Origin: Opitutales bacterium
GTDB lineage: Bacteria > Verrucomicrobiota > Verrucomicrobiia > Opitutales > Oceanipulchritudinaceae
DNA length: 5,717 nt
NCBI GenBank assembly: GCA_007123395.1
Contig: SKLD01000144.1
Span: 1 to 5,717, forward strand
Direction of reading: 5' to 3'
Shown here: in pieces, positions 1-5,717 of the stretch
Layout of the letters: each line of letters starts with the position of its first letter
How positions within the stretch are numbered: position 1 is the first letter of the stretch
Translations under genes and position numbers: made by a program
The notes under the pieces: model-generated
The model's input: only the letters and a program-made list of their open reading frames with translations
Databases searched by the model: none
What the model was told of the DNA's origin: nothing

Positions 1-1
1 G

Positions 2-1987
2 TGTCTCGCCGGCTCGGGATGGGCGGGCGCGGTTGTGGATTTGCCGGACATAACGGTAACGGCGGCGTCGCGCGGACCCGGCGCGGTCGACACCTCACCG
101 CTGGTGACGATTGTGTTGGGTACGGATGCAGTGCGGGAGTCACCGGCGGCGTCGGTGGACGAATTTTTACGCACCATTCCGAACTTCAGCCTTTTTCGGC
201 GGACGGGCAGCGTGGCGGCCAATCCCACGACGCAGGGCGCCTCGTTGCGGGGTATTGGACCGTCGGGTGCCTCGCGTTCGTTGGTGCTGCTTGACGGGGT
301 TCCTTTCAACGATGCGTTCGGGGGTTGGGTGTATTGGAGCCAGATCGACCTGCGCACGGTGGAGCGGGTGGAAGTGGTGCGCGGCGGCGGATCGACAGCA
401 TGGGGTAACACGGCGCTGGGTGGTGTGATCCATGTCGTGCCCCGGCGCCCGGCGCCCGGCATATACGAGGTGGAAGGCTATTTAGGGACACGGTCCACGC
501 AGCAGGCGGGTGTGTATGCGAGCGAGCAAGCGGAGCGTTTCGGCATCGCTCTCGAAGGCCGCTACTTCTCGACGGACGGCTACACCCGCGTGCGGGAGGA
601 CTTGCGCGGGGCGGTGGATGTTCCAACGGGCGCGCGCCACCGCCTCGCCAACGTTTTTTCGCAGTATCGACTTTCCGATACTGCGGAGTTTTCGTTGCGC
701 GGTTCGATGTTCCGCGAAGACCGCGGCAACGGTACGCCGCTGTCGAATAATGATACGGACGCGCATCGTCTGCATGGAAAGCTGGTGTGGTCGGACGATA
801 CCGCGGCGCAGTGGCGGGCGGATGCGTATTACGGGCGCAGTGAATACGCCAATACATTTACGTCTGTGTCGGAGGCCCGCGATTCGGAATCGCTTGTGCT
901 CGACCAGTACGCGGTGCCTTCGCGCACGGTGGGCGGGAGCGTCCGCCGCACGGCGGACACCGGAGGTGCGGGCACACTCACGGCGGGTGTCGACGTGCGC
1001 CGGGTGGAGGGTGAAACAAATGAGTTTGTCGTCTTCCAAGGCGGTGACCGCGTGGCGGGCGGTGAGCAGGCGTTTGTTGGCGCCTTCGCGGAGTATGACG
1101 CGGAAGCAGGCGAAAACTGGCTTTGGCAAATCGGCCTGCGTGCGGATTACTGGCGTAGCACGGACGGATTTCTGCAACAGCCGAACGGGGACCGCACCGA
1201 CTTTCCCAACCGTGATCGTTATGTCTTTAATGGTCGCGCCGGGGCTTCTTGGAGCGCATCGGAAGCCGTCCGGTTGCGTGCCGCCGTCTACCAGGCCTTC
1301 CGCGTGCCGACGATCAACGAACTCTACCGTCCCTTCCAAGTGGGGGCGGACGTGACCCAAGCGAATGCCGCGCTTGATCCGGAGCGGCTCGTCGGCGCGG
1401 AGGCTGGGGTGAACTGGTTCCCGGCGGACACGGTGTCCGTGCGTGCGACGGCTTTTCTCAACGAGGTGAGCGATCCGATCCTCAACGTCACGGTGGGTGA
1501 ATCGCCGCAGGGCGGGCAACTGCGGCAGCGGCGCAACATCGGGCGCACGGAAATCCGCGGTCTGGAGCTGGACGCCGACTACGCCTTTGCGGAAGGCTGG
1601 AGCGCGTTCGCGGCCTATGCGTTGACGGACGCGCGGGTGCAGTCGGCCCCGCACCAAGCTGTGCTCGAAGGCAACCGGTTGGCCCAGGTCGCCCGGCACA
1701 CCGCCACGGCAGGGCTCCGCCTCAGCCCCGGCGCGGAGGGTGTCGGCGTGGTGTTGCGCGCCCGCTGGAGCGGCGCGCAGTTTGAAGACGATCTCAATGC
1801 ACGCCGTCTCGGGGGATACTTTGTCCTCGACGCGTCGGTGACCTACCGTGTCGCACCCGGCCGGGAGATCTTTGCCGCGGCGGAGAACCTCCTCGACCGC
1901 CGCTACCCTGACGGCATCACCGGCGCCGGGCTCGTCACCGAAGGCGCGCCCCGCATGCTGCGCGGCGGCGTGCGCTGGGCGTTCTGA
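2..1987 (+). CDS. TonB-dependent outer-membrane receptor (5' partial)
   Basis: Outer-membrane beta-barrel receptor that takes up a scarce ligand (siderophore, cobalamin, sugar or similar) using TonB/ExbBD energy. The frame is open from base 2, so the gene begins upstream; 661 residues are visible. The first residues look like the end of a signal peptide, with an A-G-A cleavage site at about 23-31. A TonB box, DITVTA, follows at 47-64 and resembles the BtuB/FepA boxes. The plug domain spans about 86-450 and contains LRGIGPSG, LVLLDGVPFND, VERVEVVRGG and NTALGGVIHVV. The rest is a 22-strand-type barrel, with FRVPTINELYRPF near 1295-1335, ENLLDRRY at 1883-1906 and a terminal aromatic residue (WAF). 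The in-frame GTG at 35 lies after the signal peptide, so it is not the true start. No frameshift is seen. The family is certain; the substrate is not determinable, and the plug alone does not separate a BtuB-like from a siderophore receptor. Confidence 0.95.
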   Translation, partial: CLAGSGWAGAVVDLPDITVTAASRGPGAVDTSPLVTIVLGTDAVRESPAASVDEFLRTIPNFSLFRRTGSVAANPTTQGASLRGIGPSGASRSLVLLDGVPFNDAFGGWVYWSQIDLRTVERVEVVRGGGSTAWGNTALGGVIHVVPRRPAPGIYEVEGYLGTRSTQQAGVYASEQAERFGIALEGRYFSTDGYTRVREDLRGAVDVPTGARHRLANVFSQYRLSDTAEFSLRGSMFREDRGNGTPLSNNDTDAHRLHGKLVWSDDTAAQWRADAYYGRSEYANTFTSVSEARDSESLVLDQYAVPSRTVGGSVRRTADTGGAGTLTAGVDVRRVEGETNEFVVFQGGDRVAGGEQAFVGAFAEYDAEAGENWLWQIGLRADYWRSTDGFLQQPNGDRTDFPNRDRYVFNGRAGASWSASEAVRLRAAVYQAFRVPTINELYRPFQVGADVTQANAALDPERLVGAEAGVNWFPADTVSVRATAFLNEVSDPILNVTVGESPQGGQLRQRRNIGRTEIRGLELDADYAFAEGWSAFAAYALTDARVQSAPHQAVLEGNRLAQVARHTATAGLRLSPGAEGVGVVLRARWSGAQFEDDLNARRLGGYFVLDASVTYRVAPGREIFAAAENLLDRRYPDGITGAGLVTEGAPRMLRGGVRWAF

Positions 1988-2110
1988 TCGTCGCCGGTTT
2001 TGGCTTGCGGGCAGGGGCGTTCGCGGGCGCGATGGTCAGTTCGTGGTCTGCATCAGCGGTGGCGGGGTAGGCCACGCTTGGAACTTTTTCCGGACCGAAC
2101 GGGTTTCCGC
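1988..2110 (+). other. Intergenic spacer, receptor to TolC-like gene
   Basis: This is the only real gap in the window, 123 bases long. It holds an imperfect hairpin (listed separately) and a T5 run at 2085-2089. I see no convincing -35/-10 pair, no long palindromic operator and no recognisable riboswitch core such as a B12 box. No strong Shine-Dalgarno precedes the ATG at 2111; the closest purine-rich stretch is GAACGGG at 2097-2103. The gap is short enough for read-through from the receptor, but long enough to hold a separate promoter that I cannot recognise in this unknown host. Confidence 0.6.
2056..2077 (+). other. Imperfect hairpin, possible weak terminator or attenuator
   Basis: GTGGC (2059-2063) pairs with GCCAC (2071-2075) around a 7-base loop. 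The stem extends by two more GC pairs (2056-2057 with 2076-2077) across a single bulged G at 2058. A T5 run follows at 2085-2089, seven bases after the stem, which is too far and too short for a textbook intrinsic terminator. It could partly reduce read-through from the receptor gene into the export genes, or be chance in GC-rich DNA. Confidence 0.25.
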
Positions 2111-3463
2111 ATGAGATTGAGACGAGCACTGACAGCAATACTGCCGGCACTTGCCGGTCTCGCCGGATGGACCGGCGCGGCTTCGCCGGAGGCGGATCTC
2201 CGTTGGCCGGAGGCTTACTTTCCGGAGCTGACCGAGGTCCTGCGCCTCGCGGTGGCGGAGGCGCCGCGTTTGGAAATCCTGCGCGAGCGGATGCGTGAGC
2301 AGGAGGGCGAGGCGCGTGTGATGGAGTCGTGGCGGCGATTACGGGTGGACTCCAATGTGCGCCTGCTTGGCGCTTACGAAATGCGCACCGATATCGACGA
2401 CCGCTTCCGCAGCACGGTGCACGGCAATGTGCAGGCGGCCAAACCGCTCTACCACTGGAACCGGCTGGAAAACCAGTCGGCGATCGGGCAGCTCAGGCGT
2501 GAACTGGGAGAGATCGAGTTTGAGCGCGGCGGTCGCCACCATCTGGCGGAGGTGCGGCGGGCGTTTCTGGAATGGGTGCTGGCGGGCGAACGCATCGCTG
2601 TGCTCAAGCGTTCGACGGAGGTCGCGGAGAGCCTGCTGAACTACGAGCGCGGCTTGCTGGAGATCGGGCGCGGGACGGAGGCCTCGGTCATGGAACTCGA
2701 GGCGCGTCTGCTCGAAGGGCGCGAGCGCCTCGCCCATCAGGAACGGGAGCGCGCGCGGTTGGAGCGTAGGCTCGAAGAGTTGACGGGTGTGCCCGGGGTC
2801 GTTTCGGCGCACCGCGGGACGGAATTTCCCGAGGTGGAGACGCTCGACTTGAACGGACTGGAGATGCTTGCACGGCGGCTTTCGGGCCGCGGCGCGGAGC
2901 ATTCGCCGGGGGTGCGCTTTGAAGAGAAGATGCGCGAGATCGAGGACCGCCGCTACGCCATTGCTTCGCGCAACCGCTACCCGCGTCTGGATTTTGTGAC
3001 GGGCATATACACCGACCAAATCGAGGCTTTCGACCGCAGCGACTTCGCCTTGCGCATGCAGTATTTCGCAGGGGTGCAGGTGAGCTGGAACCTTTTCGAC
3101 GGGCGGCGCACAGAAGGGGAGAAGATGGCAGCACTGGCGCGGCGGCGAGTGCATGAACTGCAGGCCGACACCGAGCGGGAGCGCATGGGCGCGGAGACGG
3201 CGGGGCTGCTCGATGAACTCGAATTCACCGTCAGGCAGTTGTCGGCGCGCATGACGCGGGCCGATCTCCTGCGCCGCCGCGCCGACCACCTCGATGAACA
3301 GGCGGAGCGCGGGCTTGCTTCCGCGCGTGAGCGGCTGGAGGCACGCCTAGACTATGAAGATACCCGCTTGCGTGTGTTGGAGGCCCGTGCGCAATATCTT
3401 GTGCATTTGATGCATCTAACGGCCCTTCATACGACGGACCCATGGTTGCAGGAAACCCCATGA
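2111..3463 (+). CDS. TolC-family outer-membrane efflux protein
   Basis: Outer-membrane/periplasmic duct of a tripartite exporter; 450 residues, a normal length for the family. The ATG at 2111 gives a classic signal peptide: MRLRR, a hydrophobic stretch to about residue 20, and G-A-A at 22-24 with likely cleavage after 24. There is no lipobox Cys, so it is probably not lipidated. The frame is also open from a TTG at 2000, but those 37 extra residues are Arg-rich and would bury the signal peptide. Two OEP-type halves are visible: the first has helices at about 40-80 and the strand-turn KPLYHW at 111-116; the second has PRLDFVTGIY at 291-300 and SWNLFDGRR at 325-333. Long Glu/Arg-rich coiled-coil helices run at about 120-225 and 335-437. 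The stop overlaps the start of the adaptor gene (ATGA), indicating co-translation with it. Which member of the family it is (MacAB or RND partner) rests only on neighbours. Confidence 0.92.
   Translation: MRLRRALTAILPALAGLAGWTGAASPEADLRWPEAYFPELTEVLRLAVAEAPRLEILRERMREQEGEARVMESWRRLRVDSNVRLLGAYEMRTDIDDRFRSTVHGNVQAAKPLYHWNRLENQSAIGQLRRELGEIEFERGGRHHLAEVRRAFLEWVLAGERIAVLKRSTEVAESLLNYERGLLEIGRGTEASVMELEARLLEGRERLAHQERERARLERRLEELTGVPGVVSAHRGTEFPEVETLDLNGLEMLARRLSGRGAEHSPGVRFEEKMREIEDRRYAIASRNRYPRLDFVTGIYTDQIEAFDRSDFALRMQYFAGVQVSWNLFDGRRTEGEKMAALARRRVHELQADTERERMGAETAGLLDELEFTVRQLSARMTRADLLRRRADHLDEQAERGLASARERLEARLDYEDTRLRVLEARAQYLVHLMHLTALHTTDPWLQETP
3450..3455 (+). promoter_or_regulatory. Ribosome binding site deciding the adaptor start
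   Basis: AGGAAA lies inside the end of the TolC-like gene. Six bases separate AGGA from the ATG at 3460, good Shine-Dalgarno spacing. It favours ATG 3460 over the in-frame ATG at 3442, which has no such motif at a suitable distance and would put six extra residues before the membrane anchor. Confidence 0.55.
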
Positions 3464-4572
3464 AGCACATTTGGAAGATAGTTTTATTGCTCGCTGCGGC
3501 GGGCCTTGTCGTTTGGGTCTTAGCCGGTCGCCTGCAGCCCGAGGCGGTGGTGGCCGAAGCAAGGCGGGGAACGGCCTTCAACGCCGTAACCGGCACGGTG
3601 GAAGTCTTCTCCGATCTCGACATGCGGCTCAAAACCGAGCGCCACGGCCGCCTCATCGAGGTCAAGGCGAATGTCGGCGACGTCGTGAAGAAAGGCGATG
3701 TCGTGGCGCAGCAGGAGTCGCGCTTGCTCGACCTGCGCATCGAGAGTCTGAAGCTGCGCCTCGCCGCCGCCCGTGAGCGGCAGGCTCTGCGCAGCCCCCG
3801 TGAGTTCGACATCGAGACGGCGGAGCGCGAGGCGGAAGCCGTGCGCCTCTCTGTGGAGGCGAATCAAGCCCCGCGCTCGCGTCTCGAACAGGTCGAGCGG
3901 GAGTTGGAGAAGCAGCGTGTCTTCCATGAACTCGACCGCATTGGCCAACGCGAGCAGATAGCCCTGCTGGAGAACGAGTTGGCGCAGTTGGAGTTGGAGC
4001 GCGACCTCCTCACGGTGGAGGCGGCTTTTGACGGCGAAGTCATTGAGCAGTTCCGGTTCGCAGGCGATATTCTCGGGCCGAACACCAACCTCGTGCGTGT
4101 CGTTGCTCCGGGGCGCTTTCTGGAGCTGACGCTCAATGAGGAGGATTATTTCGGAGTTGAGCGCGACCAGCGCGTCACCGTGCGCCTCGCTAGTTATCCC
4201 GACCGGCAGTTCGAGGGGCGGGTCGACCTTCTCGCGGGCGCGGCGGATCCGGCGGAAAAGACGCGCAAGGTCACGGTGCGCGTCGACGATGACGAGGGGC
4301 TCCTCGCCCCCGGACTCACTGGCGAGGCGCTGCTCTACAAGGATACCCGCGAGGACGCCGTCCTTGTGCCGCGGCGGGCCTTGCTCGGCAACCGCGTCTT
4401 TGTTCTGGTCGATGGGCGGGTGGAAGTGCGGCGCGTCACACCTGGATTTCTCGGCCTCGACCGGGCGGAGATTGTCGAGGGCATCGAACCCGGCGACATC
4501 GTCGTCGTGGAAAACCAAAGCCTTCTGCGGGAGGGCGGGCGGGCGCGGACACGGGAGGCGCGCCGCTGGTAG
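3460..4572 (+). CDS. HlyD/MacA-type periplasmic adaptor (membrane fusion protein)
   Basis: Periplasmic adaptor that links an inner-membrane transporter to the TolC-like duct; 370 residues from ATG 3460. Residues 5-23 form one hydrophobic segment after MKHIWK, either an uncleaved anchor or a signal peptide; no lipobox is seen. The first lipoyl half is at about 62-88 (HGRLIEVKANVGDVVKKGD). A Glu/Arg-rich coiled-coil hairpin follows at about 88-182, and the second lipoyl half at about 183-215 (VEAAFDGEVIEQFRFAGD). A beta-barrel domain spans about 218-293 (VRLASYPDRQFEGRV, LLAPGLTGEALL), then a membrane-proximal domain at about 298-352 (VLVPRRALLGNRVFVLVDG). The C-terminal tail is Arg-rich. The start overlaps the TolC-like stop, and the ABC permease begins 18 bases after this stop. 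That context favours a MacA-like ABC adaptor over an RND adaptor; the fold alone would allow either. Confidence 0.92.
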   Translation: MKHIWKIVLLLAAAGLVVWVLAGRLQPEAVVAEARRGTAFNAVTGTVEVFSDLDMRLKTERHGRLIEVKANVGDVVKKGDVVAQQESRLLDLRIESLKLRLAAARERQALRSPREFDIETAEREAEAVRLSVEANQAPRSRLEQVERELEKQRVFHELDRIGQREQIALLENELAQLELERDLLTVEAAFDGEVIEQFRFAGDILGPNTNLVRVVAPGRFLELTLNEEDYFGVERDQRVTVRLASYPDRQFEGRVDLLAGAADPAEKTRKVTVRVDDDEGLLAPGLTGEALLYKDTREDAVLVPRRALLGNRVFVLVDGRVEVRRVTPGFLGLDRAEIVEGIEPGDIVVVENQSLLREGGRARTREARRW

Positions 4573-4590
4573 GCGGCAACGGACGGGCCT

Positions 4591-5717
4591 ATGGGGCGCA
4601 ACTCCCTTCAATTGAATTTCCGCATCGCGTTGCGGCTTCTTCTCTCGAAGCGGCGGGCCATGCTCATGAGCCTTGCGGGCATCGTCTTCGGTGTGGCCCT
4701 GCTCATCGTCATGCTGGCGCAGACCTCCGGCTTCGAAGGTTTCTTCATCCGCACGATCCTCGGGACCAACGGCGCGCTGCGCGTGCAGGACCGCTTTCAG
4801 GAAACAGTCACAAGCATGGTCGCAGCGGCGGAAGAGGATGCCGGGGACACGTTCGAAGTGGCTCTGCGCGAGGGGCAGGCGTACGTGCAGGGTATCCAAA
4901 ATCCGCGGCAAGTGCTCCAAGGGGTTCTCGCTTTTGATTCGGTTATCGACGCCTCACCCGTACTGCGCGGCCCGGTGCGGGTGACAAGCGGCTTCCGTTC
5001 CGAGGAAGGACGGTTGCACGGCATCGACGCGGCTTCGTATATCGCCGTTTCCGATCTCGACCGTCAGATCATTCAAGGCAGCCTCGACGAGTTCGCCGTG
5101 CGGCCCGACGGCATCATCCTCGGCTCCGTCCTCGCCGACCGGCTCGGGTTGCGGGTGGGCGACCCCGTTCTCCTCCGCGGGGCGCAGGAGCAGCGCCGTT
5201 TCCGGCTTGTCGCGATCTTCGAGTCTGGCATCGAGTTGGTCGACCGCGTGCATTTCTACGCCCACATGCGCGAGGCGCGGCTCGTCCTCAATGAGTTTGA
5301 TTCCGTGTCCTACATCCAAGTGACGCTCCACGACCCCGACCGCGCCCCGGAGATCGCTGCCCACATGAGCCAGGTGCTCGGCTACCATGTGGCGAGCTGG
5401 CAGGCGCGCGAGCGCTCGTGGCTGGAAGTCTTCCGCGCGCTCAAGCTCTCCTCCGCCATCAGTATGACGACGATTCTTGTCATCGCGGGCCTCGGTATGT
5501 TCAACACCCTCGCCATCATCGTCATGGAACGTGCGCGGGAGATCGCCATCCTCCGCTCCTTCGGCTACTCGCGGAGGGATATTCTTAGCATCTTCCTCCT
5601 CCAAGGAGTGTTGGTGTACGTCGCGGGCACACTACTCGGCTGGCTATGCGCCGCTGTCCTGACCCGCGTAATTGAGAGCATTCCCATCCGCATCCGCGGC
5701 ATTTTCTCCACGGACCA
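4591..5717 (+). CDS. ABC transporter permease, MacB/LolCE (FtsX-like) type (3' partial)
   Basis: Inner-membrane permease that passes ATPase motion to the periplasm, driving export or lipoprotein release. 375 codons are visible before the window ends; family members of this type run to about 400, so only the last helix and tail should be missing. Transmembrane segment 1 is at about 25-44. A periplasmic domain of about 240 residues follows, with GIDAASYIAVSDL at 144-156, QGSLDEF, GIILGSVLADRLGLRVGD at 174-191 and FRLVAIFESG at 204-213, all wording typical of LolC/LolE-like proteins. Segment 2 is at about 290-311, then the cytoplasmic coupling region ERAREIAILRSFGYSRRDI (313-331), then segment 3 at about 333-357. 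There is no N-terminal ATPase domain, unlike true MacB. ATG 4591 is preceded by a weak GGACGG (4581-4586) and leads directly into the expected amphipathic N-terminus. It belongs with the adaptor and the TolC-like gene. Confidence 0.92.
   Translation, partial: MGRNSLQLNFRIALRLLLSKRRAMLMSLAGIVFGVALLIVMLAQTSGFEGFFIRTILGTNGALRVQDRFQETVTSMVAAAEEDAGDTFEVALREGQAYVQGIQNPRQVLQGVLAFDSVIDASPVLRGPVRVTSGFRSEEGRLHGIDAASYIAVSDLDRQIIQGSLDEFAVRPDGIILGSVLADRLGLRVGDPVLLRGAQEQRRFRLVAIFESGIELVDRVHFYAHMREARLVLNEFDSVSYIQVTLHDPDRAPEIAAHMSQVLGYHVASWQARERSWLEVFRALKLSSAISMTTILVIAGLGMFNTLAIIVMERAREIAILRSFGYSRRDILSIFLLQGVLVYVAGTLLGWLCAAVLTRVIESIPIRIRGIFSTD

Noticed and set aside
482..1699. 405-residue open frame on the - strand inside the receptor gene
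   Set aside because: It lies wholly opposite a well-supported receptor gene, has no recognisable domain and an Arg/His/Pro-heavy composition, as expected for the antisense of GC-rich coding DNA.
2000..2110. Upstream TTG start extending the TolC-like protein by 37 residues
   Set aside because: The extension is Arg-rich and not hydrophobic and would place the clear signal peptide internally. ATG 2111 is the sensible start.
2079..2110. TTGGAA at 2079-2084 as a -35 box for the TolC-like gene
   Set aside because: No AT-rich -10 hexamer lies at 16-18 bases spacing; the region there reads GGTTTC and runs into the start codon.
1848..2114. Short + strand frame starting in the receptor's 3' end and ending in an ATGA overlap with the TolC-like start
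   Set aside because: The overlap is suggestive of coupling, but more than half the frame is an out-of-frame reading of the receptor's conserved last strands, the product is low-complexity (Ala, Arg, Ser) and it starts without a ribosome site.
2339..3289. 316-residue open frame on the - strand inside the TolC-like gene
   Set aside because: It is a shadow of the TolC-like coding frame, without motifs or a plausible ribosome site.
3976..4004. Repeated GAGTTGG units in the adaptor gene
   Set aside because: They encode Glu-Leu heptad-like residues of the coiled-coil hairpin, so the repetition reflects protein composition rather than a DNA repeat.
3520..4920. 466-residue open frame on the - strand across the adaptor and permease genes
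   Set aside because: It spans two clear + strand genes and their junction and shows no domain. Long antisense frames are common in GC-rich DNA where stop codons are rare.

Overview
The window is a GC-rich stretch (by eye well above 60% G+C) with every gene on the + strand. It comes from a Gram-negative, outer-membrane-bearing bacterium: it encodes a TonB-dependent outer-membrane receptor and a TolC-type outer-membrane channel. The receptor's plug wording (LRGIGPSG, then LVLLDGVPFND and FGGWVYW) and the weak Shine-Dalgarno signals recall Verrucomicrobiota/Opitutae or Acidobacteria-like genomes. That placement is an impression from memory, not a result.

Layout: (1) 2-1987, a TonB-dependent receptor whose extreme 5' end lies before the window; only the end of the signal peptide is missing. 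(2) 1988-2110, a 123-base gap with a small imperfect hairpin and no convincing promoter. (3) 2111-3463, a TolC-family outer-membrane efflux protein. (4) 3460-4572, a HlyD/MacA-type periplasmic adaptor whose ATG overlaps the preceding stop as ATGA. (5) 4591-5717, an ABC transporter permease of the MacB/LolCE (FtsX-like) superfamily, 18 bases after the adaptor and cut off by the window end.

Genes 3-5 read as three parts of a tripartite ABC export machine: outer-membrane duct, periplasmic adaptor and inner-membrane mechanotransmission permease. The ATPase is not in the window and the permease carries no fused nucleotide-binding domain, so the ATPase is expected as a separate gene just downstream. 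The receptor upstream is an energised uptake protein on the same strand. If co-transcribed, the locus would pair import and export across the outer membrane, as in some siderophore uptake/recycling loci. The substrate cannot be read from the sequence.

I found no RNA genes, CRISPR arrays, insertion sequences or long repeats. No unambiguously novel system is visible; the locus architecture is the most interesting point.
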